A stretch of DNA of 64,000 nucleotides, taken from NCBI RefSeq assembly GCF_009857445.1, contig NZ_WWCN01000002.1, positions 434,001 through 498,000 on the forward strand. The letters are read 5' to 3'. Shown here one piece after another: positions 56,227-64,000 of the stretch. Origin of the DNA: Duganella flavida. Lineage in GTDB: Bacteria; Pseudomonadota; Gammaproteobacteria; Burkholderiales; Burkholderiaceae_D. Under the pieces are notes generated by a model. It ran no database searches and was not told the origin of the DNA. It saw nothing but the letters and a program-made list of their open reading frames with translations. Numbering within the stretch: position 1 is the stretch's first letter; each line of letters opens with the position of its first letter. Both the position numbers and the translations under genes were made by a program.

Positions 56227-56554
56227 TATTTAGCTCCCAAAATAAAACGATGAACAACGGGTGTGTTTGATTTGTTTTTAGCGGCGATTATTTCGCCTGC
56301 GTTCATCAAAGCATTTGGGCTGATTTGCCGTCAATGTGGCTGCGGCAGCAAAAGTATCTAAAAAACATCATTTCTTCAGCACAAAAAATGGGCCAAAAAC
56401 GCTCTAATTTTGTGCATACCGGTTTGAAAGTGATGAAAAAATTGTTTTGATGTCAAAAAACAAGGAAAAGTACGGATGTGCTGCACCAATTTGGTGTTTG
56501 GCAATTTTTGTAAATCTGCGTTCATGGACTTACAGAGTGTTACATTTGTGCGAC
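56227..56554. other. Intergenic region upstream of receptor 7
   Basis: No gene is present. Nested inverted repeats GATGAAC (56249-56255) / GTTCATC (56301-56307) enclose GGCGA/TCGCC (56283-56297) in the receptor leader. Farther up are TGTAAA at 56509 and an NtrC-like palindrome TGCACCAATTTGGTGTT (56482-56498). AT-rich apart from these. Confidence 0.5.
56482..56498. promoter_or_regulatory. NtrC-like palindrome upstream of receptor 7
   Basis: TGCACCAATTTGGTGTT contains the TGCACC-N5-GGTG core of the NtrC consensus; the last two bases differ. It lies 256 bases upstream of the receptor start. No correctly spaced sigma-54 promoter (GG-N10-GC on the minus strand) was found between them. Confidence 0.4.
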
Positions 56555-56593
56555 AAAAAAAAAGCCCGAATTGCCGGGTGGCAAATTCGGGCT
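56555..56593 (-). terminator. Intrinsic terminator after receptor 8
   Basis: AGCCCGAA plus TTGCC (56563-56575) pairs with GGCAA and TTCGGGCT (56580-56593) with one bulged A; the A-run at 56555-56562 is a T-run on the minus strand. Confidence 0.88.
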
Positions 56594-56613
56594 AAGTCCT
56601 TATTTAATAAGCG

Positions 56614-59412
56614 TTAAAACTTATACGAACCGCTTATATAGAAGGTGCGGCCGAGGGCGCTCGAGTACGACGGGTTGTAACCGACTTGGTGCGAACCGGT
56701 GTTACGCAGTGTGAACGGCGGATTGCGGTCGAACAGGTTGGTGATGCCGGCGGTCAGTTCCACGCTCTTCAGCGGGCGGAACGCCGACTGCAGGTCGAAG
56801 GTGGTGTAGCTCGGCACGTCCAGCGTGATGTCGTAGCATGCCTGCGCCGCGTCAGCCGTGGTCACCGCGCAGTCATCCGCGTTCTGGTGCTTGTCGGTGT
56901 AACCGTTGCGGTAGTTGGCGCTCAGGGTGTGGGTCCACTGGGCGTTTTCCCACGAGCTGCTGGCCTTGATCACGTTGCGGAAGCTGACCTTGTCGTTCGA
57001 ACCGTAGCGGTTCAGGCTGGTTTCCCACTGGTCGTCCGTGCCCGGGGTGGTGTAGCGCGAGCGCAGCAGGTAGGTACCGGCCAGGCGGTTGGTCAGGCGG
57101 CCGTCGAACAGCTTGGTCTTCTGGGTGAAGTCGTAGTCGATGCCGCGGTTTTCCACTTTACCGATGTTAATCGGCAGCAGTTTGATGGCCAGCACGTCCA
57201 GGCCGGTCGAAGCGATGTGCTTGGTGGTGAACAGATTGGCGTACTTGGCCGGGTTCTGGAAGATCAGGCCTTCCGATACCGAGCTCACCTGGTCGCGGAT
57301 CTGGACGTTCCACAAGTCGATGGCCACGCTGGTGGTGTTGGTCGGTTCCCACACGGCGCCGATCGACCACTGCTTGGATTTCTCCGGCTTCAGGTCCGGG
57401 TTACCGCCCTGGAACACTTCGAACTGGCCGCGGCCCGATTCGCAGTACTTGGCCAGCGGGTGGTTGCCGAGGCCATTGGCGGCGGTCAGCGGGCAGTTGT
57501 AGGTGCCGCCGGTGACGCCGAACTCTTCCAGCGGGCCGGCGATTTCCTGCATGCTGGCGGCGCGGAAGCCGGTGCCGGTGGCAGCGCGCAGCATCAGGTT
57601 CTTGGCAGCCGAGTACTTGGTCGCCACTTTATAGGTGCCGGCGCTGGCCGACTGGCCCACTTCCTGGCCCAGCAGCTTGTCCTTGACGGCGCCGACGTTG
57701 TCGAAGCGGCCCGACAGGGTAGCTTCCCACTTCTTGTTGATCGGCAGCAGCAGCTCGCTGAAGGCGCCGGCGTTGGCGCGCTCATAGTGGTTGTCGTAGA
57801 CCGGGCTGTCGAACAGGATCAGGGCTTTTTCCGCCACGTCTTGCTGGTCGGTGCGGAAGCTGGTGACGCGGTAGTCCGCGCCCACGCTGATCATGGCGGT
57901 GCCGCCTGGCAGTTCAAACACTGGACGCGAGGCGTGGGCATCGGCGCCCTTCATGGTCACGGTCTGGGTGTTGTACAGGCCGGTGAAGCCGGTGCTGTTC
58001 AGCTGCTCGCGCATGGCTTGCGGCATGGCGCCCTGGGCGTAGCCGAACGGGTCGAAGTTGCCGCTGTCGAGCAGGGCCTGGAACTTGTCCGCCAGCGGGA
58101 AGCCGGACAGGTATTTCTGTTCCTGCTTGTTGCGCGACCAGGTCAGTGCGCCGTTGATGTCCCAGCCAAAGGCCGAGCCGTCCAGGCCGGCCACCAGGTG
58201 GGTGGCCTTGGTGCCGTACTCGTAGCCGCGGTCGCCCATTTCGTACAGGCGGTATTTGACCGCCACCGAGGTGACGCCGTTCAGCTGTTCAGGCGTCAGG
58301 TACGGTTGCAGGTATTTGCCGAACAGCGGCGAGCTGGTCGACAGCGAGAAGTCGGCTGGATACGGTGCGATGCGGGCGGTGATCTTGGCTTCGGTGTAGG
58401 CAGCGTCAAAGAAGGCTTTGAAGCCGCTGTTGCCCAGTTTCAGGCTGCCCGAGCTGAACAGCGAGTCGCGGCTCGATTCCGGATTGATCTCGATGGTCGA
58501 GGTGTAATCGTAGTAGCACTGGCCATCGCCAAAGGCGTCGACGTTGGCGGTCGCGCACTTGCCGTTGATCAGGGCGTACGGGTTGAGGTTGACGGTGTGC
58601 GCAGCGCCGTCGGCGCCGTTGTACTTGATCGCGGCGTTGGCCGGGATCGCGCGCGAGGAGCCGTTCAGGAATTGCAGCGCCTTGCCGGTTTTTGGATCGG
58701 TGAAGTTAATCATGCCGGTCTTGGCGAAGTCGCGCTGTGAGGCTTTCAGCTGCTTTTGCTCGTCGTGGCTGAGCGAGACGAATACGCTGTAGCCGTCTTC
58801 ATCGACGTCGCCGAAGCCCTTGCTCAGGCTCATCGAGTTGCTCTTGCCGCCAGCTTTTTGCGGCGAACCGTACTTGGCGTTGATCTCCCACGGGGCCGCA
58901 CCTTTTTTCAAGATGAAGTTGACCACGCCGGCAATCGCATCGGAGCCGTACAGGGCCGAGGCGCCGTCGGTCAGCACTTCCACGCGCTCGATGGCCGACA
59001 GCGGGATCGAGTTCAGGTCGATGGTGGTGCCCGAGTTGGACGGCGCAATGCGGCGGCCGTTCAGCAGGACCAGGGTGTAGGAGGCGCCGATATCGTGGAT
59101 CGAGGCGGTGGTGACACCGCCGCCGCCGCCGCCGACCGAGTCGGCCGCCACCGAGAAGCCCTGCATGGCCGGGATTTGCTGGATGAAGTCGGTCACGGTG
59201 GTGACGCCCGACTTTTTAATGTCTTTCTGGCTGAACGATTGCACCGGCAGCGAGGATTCGGCGGCGATACGTTTGATGCTGGAGCCGGTGATTTCCACGC
59301 GCTGCATCGGTTGTTCAGTGGCGTCCTGGGCGAAGGCATGGCCCAGGGTCATGGCCAGTCCGCCGGCAAACATCACGCGCAGCGAACGGGACAGGATTGT
59401 TTCTTTAATCAT
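56614..59412 (-). CDS. TonB-dependent receptor 8 (subfamily B)
   Basis: A 932-residue receptor. Signal peptide MIKETILSRSLRVMFAGG, cleaved near AFAQ; plug from MQRVEITGSSIKR with MQGFSVAADSVGGGGGG, YTLVLLNGRRIAP and VLTDGASALYGSDAIAGVV. The GGGNQ of receptors 5 and 7 is replaced by NTGSHQVGYNPSY near the C-terminus, followed by SALGR and a terminal YKF. ATG 59412 is chosen because the shared signal n-region begins there; the frame continues 18 codons upstream. Its leader has a 9-bp inverted repeat next to the ribosome site, and it has its own terminator. Confidence 0.92.
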   Translation of the reverse strand: MIKETILSRSLRVMFAGGLAMTLGHAFAQDATEQPMQRVEITGSSIKRIAAESSLPVQSFSQKDIKKSGVTTVTDFIQQIPAMQGFSVAADSVGGGGGGVTTASIHDIGASYTLVLLNGRRIAPSNSGTTIDLNSIPLSAIERVEVLTDGASALYGSDAIAGVVNFILKKGAAPWEINAKYGSPQKAGGKSNSMSLSKGFGDVDEDGYSVFVSLSHDEQKQLKASQRDFAKTGMINFTDPKTGKALQFLNGSSRAIPANAAIKYNGADGAAHTVNLNPYALINGKCATANVDAFGDGQCYYDYTSTIEINPESSRDSLFSSGSLKLGNSGFKAFFDAAYTEAKITARIAPYPADFSLSTSSPLFGKYLQPYLTPEQLNGVTSVAVKYRLYEMGDRGYEYGTKATHLVAGLDGSAFGWDINGALTWSRNKQEQKYLSGFPLADKFQALLDSGNFDPFGYAQGAMPQAMREQLNSTGFTGLYNTQTVTMKGADAHASRPVFELPGGTAMISVGADYRVTSFRTDQQDVAEKALILFDSPVYDNHYERANAGAFSELLLPINKKWEATLSGRFDNVGAVKDKLLGQEVGQSASAGTYKVATKYSAAKNLMLRAATGTGFRAASMQEIAGPLEEFGVTGGTYNCPLTAANGLGNHPLAKYCESGRGQFEVFQGGNPDLKPEKSKQWSIGAVWEPTNTTSVAIDLWNVQIRDQVSSVSEGLIFQNPAKYANLFTTKHIASTGLDVLAIKLLPINIGKVENRGIDYDFTQKTKLFDGRLTNRLAGTYLLRSRYTTPGTDDQWETSLNRYGSNDKVSFRNVIKASSSWENAQWTHTLSANYRNGYTDKHQNADDCAVTTADAAQACYDITLDVPSYTTFDLQSAFRPLKSVELTAGITNLFDRNPPFTLRNTGSHQVGYNPSYSSALGRTFYISGSYKF

Positions 59413-59429
59413 GTTGCAATGTGCTCTCT

Positions 59430-59496
59430 CAAGTGGTTCAAACTCATGAGGACGGAATCTCACCAATTCTCACGAGGGCCGATATGAAACCACTTG
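59430..59496 (-). promoter_or_regulatory. Inverted repeat beside the receptor 8 ribosome site
   Basis: CAAGTGGTT (59430-59438) and AACCACTTG (59488-59496), nine perfect pairs with a 49-base spacer. The inner end lies 17 bases upstream of the start codon, next to the GAGAG ribosome site. Confidence 0.45.
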
Positions 59497-59562
59497 GAGA
59501 CCACTCTTGTCAAATTTTATGCGGTTTTATGTAAATAATTATCACGTTTGTGCTAAGGGCGA

Positions 59563-59591
59563 AAAAAAAGCAGCGGTTGCCCGCTGCTTTT
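59563..59591 (-). terminator. Intrinsic terminator after receptor 9
   Basis: AAAAGCAGCGG (59566-59576), loop TTGC, CCGCTGCTTTT (59581-59591), with an A-run to the left that is a T-run on the minus strand. Confidence 0.88.
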
Positions 59592-59613
59592 CTTATTGGC
59601 CGACTAATTATAT

Positions 59614-62403
59614 TTAGTCAAACTTGTACTGCAGGCCAATTTTGACGTAGCGGCCGGTGGCGCCGGAAGCGTCCATCGGGTTGAAGCTCATGCCGCCGTA
59701 GGTCAGCGCGTCCAGCGGGGCGATGCGGTCCAGCACGTTGTTCATCGAGGCGTACAGCTGCAGCGATTTGCTCCAGTTGTAGCGGGTCGACAGGTCCAGC
59801 GTGGTGAACGATGGCAGGCGGCAAGCACCGTTCGGCGAAGGCTGGCCGTTGGCGAACAGCACCGCGCAAGGCGCGCCTTCGTAACGGATGTTCTTCAGGT
59901 CGGAACGGTAGTTGACGGTACCGGAAACGTTCCAGTTGCCTTTGTCCCAGCTGGTGATCAGGTTGATCTTGTCTTTCGGCGTACCGGCGCAATCCGAGGT
60001 ATCGCAGTTGCCGTGGGTGCCGGCGAACTGGAATACCTGGGCTTTGTCAGCACGTACCCACGACGCGGTGTGCGACCACACCAGGTTGATGGTGGCTTTG
60101 CCGTACTCGCCCAGGCGCAGGCGCTGTTTCACGTCCAGGTCGATACCTTTAACTTCGGTGTAGCTGGAGTTCTGGTACGGTGCCTTGGAGATCAGCAGGG
60201 TGCCGGTGTTCGGGATCACCACGCCATTGACGACCAGGTTGTTGTCAGCGCGAACTGCGGTTGGCAGGGCGGCCGCTTCAACATACGACAGCGGGTTGAT
60301 CTCGTTGGTGCGGCGGATTTTCCAGGCGTCCAACGACAGGTTGGTGTCGTTCAGCGGATCCCAGACCAGGCCCAGGGTGTAGCCTTTCGACTTCTCCGGC
60401 GACAGGTTCGGGTTGCCCACTTTCACCGCGCCGATCTGGATGTTGCAATCCAGGGTGGTGGCGCCGCCTGCGGCCGGGGTTTTGCCGTCCGGGCAGCGGA
60501 CGCGGTCGACGACCGACGCGGTACCGGTCGACTGGCTGTCGGCATTGGCTTCAGCCACGCCTGGTGCACGGAAGCCGGCGGTGTAGGTGCCGCGCAATGC
60601 GAAGCTCTTCACCGGGGTCCATTTGGCGCCCAGTTTCGGGGTGGTCGAGTTGAAGTTGCTGTAGTGGTCGTAACGCAGCGCGCCGCTCAGTTCCACGGTT
60701 TTCAGCACGGGCGCCAGCACCTCGGCGTAGATGGCCGAGACCTTGGTGTCGCCCTTGGCGGCCACGTAGGAGATGTTGGTCGAGCCGTCTTCCGAACCGG
60801 TCAGCGATGGGTTGTCCAGCTGTTCGTGGCGGTGTTCGCCGCCGATCGCCAGGCCCAGATTGCCGCCTGGCAGGGCGAACAGTTCACGTGAGGCCTTGAA
60901 GTCGACGATGTCCAGCTTGGTGGTCGAGTTCGACGACGCATTCATGCGCAGCGCGGCGTACAGCGAGGCCGGGTTTTTGTAGGCTTGCGAGCCGATGTAG
61001 TACGGGAAGTACTGGCTGGTCGGGTCGCCCAGTGCCGATTTCAGCACTTTCATGTTCAGCTGGTTGGTCCACTCGATGTACAGCTTGGATTCCGAGTGGG
61101 TGAAACCGGTATCCCAGTCCCAGCCGAAGTTGCTGCCCTTGGCGCCCAGCACGATGCGGCTGAAGTCGTTGTTGGCGATGTGGTTGCTCGGACCCAGGTC
61201 CCACATCGAGTAACGCAGGCGGGTGGCGGTGCCGAAACTGTTTTGCGGGTGCGAACCGGCCATCAGCAGGTCATTGCTGTACAGGATGATGCCGTTCGGG
61301 TTGGCGGCGGTGGCCGGGAAGGTCACGTTCGGGGTGGCCGAGACCGGCGCCAGCATGAACGAGCTGTTGCGGGTCGCGTAGCCCAGTTCGGTGTACACCT
61401 GCAGGTCGGAGTTCACTTGCAGGGTGCCGCGGGTGTACAGGTTCAGCGATTCAACGTTCGGTTGCAGGTCGCGGAACTGGTCTTGCGACCACAGGCAGCC
61501 GCCTGCCGGGTCTTGCTTGACGGTCTGCGAGAACTGCGAGCAGCCGCCCAGCGACACGTAGTTGCCGGTCTTCGGATCGCGCAGTGCGCCGGTCGGGGTG
61601 GCCGACGAGGCGCCTGGGGTGATGTAGCCGCCCATGTACTGGGTGTTTTGCTGGTAACCCCAAGGACGGATGTCGCCGTGACCGATCCAGCCGCGGTCTT
61701 TGCGGTCAGCTGCGGCCAGTTCGTCGGATTTTTTGTACTCGACGTTGAACACCAGGTTGTACTTGTCGTCGTCCAGGTTACCCTTGCCGACGGTGACAGC
61801 GATGTTGTTTTGCTTGTTGTCGCTGTAGCGCGATGCGCCGGTGTCGGCTTTGATGGTCACGCCTTCAAAGTCTTTGCGCAGGATGATGTTGACCACGCCG
61901 GCAATAGCGTCGGCGCCGTAGGTCGAGGAAGCGCCGTCTTTCAGTACTTCGATGCGCTCAACCAGTTGCATCGGGATGGTCGACAGGTCGGTGAAGCTCT
62001 TCTGGCCGTCGTCAGCACGGGCGAAAGGCGCCATGCGGCGGCCGTTCAGCAGTACCAGGGTCGAGGTCGCGCCCAGGCCGCGCAGCGAGATGGCGGTCGA
62101 GCCGGCAGCGAAGCCGGTGCCGAAACCGGATGGCAGCGAACCAGCGCCGTCCACGGTCAGCGATTGCAGGAACTCAGCCACGGTGGTTTTGCCGGACTTC
62201 ATCAGTTCGTCGCGGGTGATCATTTGCACCGGCGAGGCGGTCTCGGCGGACGCGCGTTTGATGCTCGAACCCGTGATTTCAACGCGCTGGATCTGGCCCG
62301 CAGGCTCGGCGTTTTGGGCGAAGGCTGGCATGGCCAGTGCTGCTGCTACGGAGCCCGAGAACATCAGGCGCACGGAGCGGGATAAAACCGTTTCCATCAT
62401 CAT
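59614..62403 (-). CDS. TonB-dependent receptor 9 (subfamily C)
   Basis: A 929-residue receptor. Signal peptide MMMETVLSRSVRLMFSGS, cleaved near AFAQ; plug from IQRVEITGSSIKR with LRGLGATSTLVLLNGRRMA, VLKDGASSTYGADAIAGVV and NIILRKDFEG. It differs from subfamilies A and B in this region and has several cysteine pairs (GGCSQF...GGCLW, NCDTSDC, APCAV...GACRL). The C-terminus is GLQYKFD, so the usual terminal Phe is followed by Asp. The start follows TTGGAG. It is divergent from the binding-protein gene at 62772. Confidence 0.92.
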   Translation of the reverse strand: MMMETVLSRSVRLMFSGSVAAALAMPAFAQNAEPAGQIQRVEITGSSIKRASAETASPVQMITRDELMKSGKTTVAEFLQSLTVDGAGSLPSGFGTGFAAGSTAISLRGLGATSTLVLLNGRRMAPFARADDGQKSFTDLSTIPMQLVERIEVLKDGASSTYGADAIAGVVNIILRKDFEGVTIKADTGASRYSDNKQNNIAVTVGKGNLDDDKYNLVFNVEYKKSDELAAADRKDRGWIGHGDIRPWGYQQNTQYMGGYITPGASSATPTGALRDPKTGNYVSLGGCSQFSQTVKQDPAGGCLWSQDQFRDLQPNVESLNLYTRGTLQVNSDLQVYTELGYATRNSSFMLAPVSATPNVTFPATAANPNGIILYSNDLLMAGSHPQNSFGTATRLRYSMWDLGPSNHIANNDFSRIVLGAKGSNFGWDWDTGFTHSESKLYIEWTNQLNMKVLKSALGDPTSQYFPYYIGSQAYKNPASLYAALRMNASSNSTTKLDIVDFKASRELFALPGGNLGLAIGGEHRHEQLDNPSLTGSEDGSTNISYVAAKGDTKVSAIYAEVLAPVLKTVELSGALRYDHYSNFNSTTPKLGAKWTPVKSFALRGTYTAGFRAPGVAEANADSQSTGTASVVDRVRCPDGKTPAAGGATTLDCNIQIGAVKVGNPNLSPEKSKGYTLGLVWDPLNDTNLSLDAWKIRRTNEINPLSYVEAAALPTAVRADNNLVVNGVVIPNTGTLLISKAPYQNSSYTEVKGIDLDVKQRLRLGEYGKATINLVWSHTASWVRADKAQVFQFAGTHGNCDTSDCAGTPKDKINLITSWDKGNWNVSGTVNYRSDLKNIRYEGAPCAVLFANGQPSPNGACRLPSFTTLDLSTRYNWSKSLQLYASMNNVLDRIAPLDALTYGGMSFNPMDASGATGRYVKIGLQYKFD

Positions 62404-62472
62404 TGCAAAAACTCCAAGAAAATAACTTCAGTCTGGCGCCGGAAATGGGGAAAAACCGCCGCCAAGTCTTAT

Positions 62473-62510
62473 CTTTCCGAAATATCTACTAATAAAGTAC
62501 TTTCGGAAAG
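62473..62510. promoter_or_regulatory. Perfect 10-bp dyad in the leader of receptor 9
   Basis: CTTTCCGAAA and TTTCGGAAAG with an 18-base spacer, 69 bases upstream of the receptor start. It fits either an mRNA hairpin or an operator for a dimeric regulator. Confidence 0.55.
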
Positions 62511-62691
62511 GGGCGCATCAGAACACCGCTGGAACTTGCTTGTCAAACAAAATTGCGATTTTTGACGCGTAAAAACAACGGTTTGTGTAAAAAAGTTACG
62601 ACTTTTTGTAAAGACATGGTGCGCCGCAACGCAAGGCGTGCTGCGATTTTCCGTGTAAATATGCTGCGCCGCATCACAAAATACGCTTGAC

Positions 62692-62708
62692 TGCACCAAA
62701 GTGGGGCA
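62692..62708. promoter_or_regulatory. NtrC-like palindrome between receptor 9 and the binding protein
   Basis: TGCACCAAAGTGGGGCA, one mismatch from TGCACC-N5-GGTGCA. It lies 63 bases upstream of the binding-protein start and 288 upstream of the receptor 9 start. Confidence 0.45.
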
Positions 62709-62771
62709 TTTTGTGGCATTCCTGCCAAGCAAAAAGTGCGGTATTGTGAAGTCCACTTTTGCGGCGTGGGG

Positions 62772-64000
62772 ATGGTTATGCAGTGCTTGAGATTTGCCGC
62801 AGCCGCGACCTTGCTGATGGTCGCGACGAGCTGGGTTGCGGCAGCGCCGGTGAAGACCTTGCGCTATATTTTGCCGGCCGCCGAGGCCAGTTTCGACCCG
62901 GCGCTGGTGCGCGATTACTACACCGGCCACATCACCGAAGCCATCTTCGAAACCCTGTACACCTACGACTACCTGGCGCGGCCGGTGCAGCTGGCGCCGG
63001 AAGCGGCGGCCGCCTTGCCGGAAGTGTCGGCGGACGGCAAAACCTATCTGATCCGCCTGAAACAAGGCAGCCATTTCACGCCCGATCCAGCTTTCGGCGG
63101 CAAGCCGCGCGAGCTGACCGTGGCTGATTACGTCTATTCATGGAAGCGCCTGTTCGATCCGCGCCTGGCCTCGCCCAATGCCTGGCTGCTGGAGGGCAAA
63201 GTGGTGGGCCTGGATGCGCTGGCGGCGCAGGCGCAAAAGAGCGGCCGCTTCGATTACAGCGCGTCGGTGGCCGGGCTGGAAATCATCGATCCGTACACAC
63301 TGCGTATCCACCTGACGCATACCGATTTCAACCTCGGCATGATCCTGGCCTACGCGCCGCTGGCGGCCGTAGCCCATGAGGTGGTGGAACAGTACGGCGA
63401 CAGCAAAGGCGAGGTGGCGGGCCATCCGGTCGGCACCGGCGTCTACCAGCTGGGGCAGTGGATACGTGGCAGCCGCATCGTGTTGGAAGAGAATACCGGC
63501 CATCGGCCCGAGCTGTGGGACTTCACGCCCAGCGCGCCAGGCGATGAGCGTATCGTGCAGCAGATGCAGGGCAAGAAGATTCCGCAGATCGGCCGCATTG
63601 AGATCAGCGTGCAGCTGGAAGACCAGTCGCGCTGGCTGTCCTTCATCAGCGGCGGCGCGGACGTGTTTTGGCTGGAGGGCGCGCTGTCGCCAAAAGCGCT
63701 GGTGGATGGCCAGTTGCGGCCGGAGCTGGCGGCGCGTGGCATTCAGCTGTCGCGCATCGTCGATCCTGAGCTCAGTTATTACTACTGGAATATGCGCGAT
63801 CCGGTGGTCGGTGGTTTCAGCAAGGAGAAGATTGCCCTGCGCCGCGCCATCGCCATGGCGCATGACGTCGATGAGGAAATCCGGCTGGTGCTGAACGGCG
63901 AGGCGCAGCGTTTGCATTTTCCGATTCCTTCCGGCGTGGCCGGCCATGATCCTGACTACCAGCCCTTGCTGCGCTACGACCCGGTGCTCGCCAACAAGCT
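62772..64000 (+). CDS. ABC transporter substrate-binding protein, peptide/opine type (partial, runs off the window)
   Basis: At least 409 residues of a periplasmic solute-binding protein of the OppA/DppA class (SBP family 5). The signal peptide LRFAAAATLLMVATSWVAA is cleaved near the third AA. The mature part shows class motifs: SFDPALVRDYYTGHITEAIF, a LTVADYVYSWKRLFDP segment, GHPVGTGVYQL and SYYYWNMRDPVV. ATG 62772 is used; ATG 62778 is two codons on. No lipoprotein cysteine is seen. Permease and ATPase genes presumably follow outside the window. It is divergent from receptor 9, so outer-membrane and periplasmic steps of one uptake route might be paired (inference from position only). Confidence 0.88.
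   Translation, partial: MVMQCLRFAAAATLLMVATSWVAAAPVKTLRYILPAAEASFDPALVRDYYTGHITEAIFETLYTYDYLARPVQLAPEAAAALPEVSADGKTYLIRLKQGSHFTPDPAFGGKPRELTVADYVYSWKRLFDPRLASPNAWLLEGKVVGLDALAAQAQKSGRFDYSASVAGLEIIDPYTLRIHLTHTDFNLGMILAYAPLAAVAHEVVEQYGDSKGEVAGHPVGTGVYQLGQWIRGSRIVLEENTGHRPELWDFTPSAPGDERIVQQMQGKKIPQIGRIEISVQLEDQSRWLSFISGGADVFWLEGALSPKALVDGQLRPELAARGIQLSRIVDPELSYYYWNMRDPVVGGFSKEKIALRRAIAMAHDVDEEIRLVLNGEAQRLHFPIPSGVAGHDPDYQPLLRYDPVLANK

Larger units (their letters stand above)
62404..62771. other. Divergent intergenic region between receptor 9 and the binding protein
   Basis: A 368-base region without a gene. From the receptor side outward it holds a perfect 10-bp inverted repeat CTTTCCGAAA (62473-62482) / TTTCGGAAAG (62501-62510), TGTAAA hexamers at 62586 and 62607 (21 bp apart) and 62654, and an NtrC-like palindrome at 62692-62708. 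Both divergent promoters should lie here but could not be assigned. Confidence 0.55.

Noticed and set aside
62702..62720. Possible sigma-54 promoter for the binding-protein gene
   Set aside because: GG and GC can be found ten bases apart, but the flanking bases do not fit TGGCAC or TTGCA, and the match overlaps the NtrC-like site itself.

Overview
The window looks like one stretch of chromosome from a GC-rich betaproteobacterium of the Burkholderiales, most probably the family Oxalobacteraceae (Massilia/Duganella/Janthinobacterium group). The evidence is gene order (glnA, a DUF4124 protein, ntrB, ntrC; yhdP, nitrilase, tldD divergent from glnE), codon usage, and a very large number of TonB-dependent outer-membrane receptors. 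No tRNA, rRNA, CRISPR array, prophage or recognisable transposase gene was seen.

Layout. Bases 1-7500 carry a membrane hydroxylase, an EI24-type membrane protein and a molybdopterin-binding-domain protein in tight succession, then an atypical bifunctional penicillin-binding protein and a TAXI-type binding protein. Bases 7478-12837 are a nitrogen-control block: a rhodanese protein, then glnA behind a sigma-54 promoter with NtrC boxes, a DUF4124 protein, ntrB and ntrC. GlnE, which adenylylates GlnA, lies about 25 kb further on. Bases 12834-15691 hold a GlxA-type regulator divergent from a short-chain dehydrogenase, then corA. Bases 15735-32570 mix three TonB-dependent receptors with an orphan histidine kinase, a FAD oxidoreductase, rsmE, tkt and gap. 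Bases 33099-42946 hold a cache-domain protein, glnE, and the yhdP-nitrilase-tldD operon.

Bases 43059-62403 are almost entirely six more TonB-dependent receptors, five on the minus strand and one on the plus strand. The only other gene in this stretch is aroG. The window ends inside a periplasmic peptide-type ABC binding protein divergent from the last receptor. In total nine receptors of 879-975 residues occupy about 25 kb. They share an N-terminal signature that runs through the n-region of the signal peptide into the plug. None has a visible FecI/FecR-type partner, and no TonB, ExbB or ExbD is present.

The clearest regulatory discovery is upstream of aroG. A 26-codon open frame has eight Phe, Trp or Tyr codons among its first 14 and is followed by a strong intrinsic terminator and a competing pairing. 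This is a complete ribosome-mediated attenuator, and its predicted transcription start falls on the AUG of the leader peptide. Other items of interest are a perfect 42-bp inverted repeat between tldD and a receptor, stem-loops in the receptor leader regions, NtrC-like palindromes upstream of three receptors, and a promoter-operator dyad in front of the plus-strand receptor of the array.
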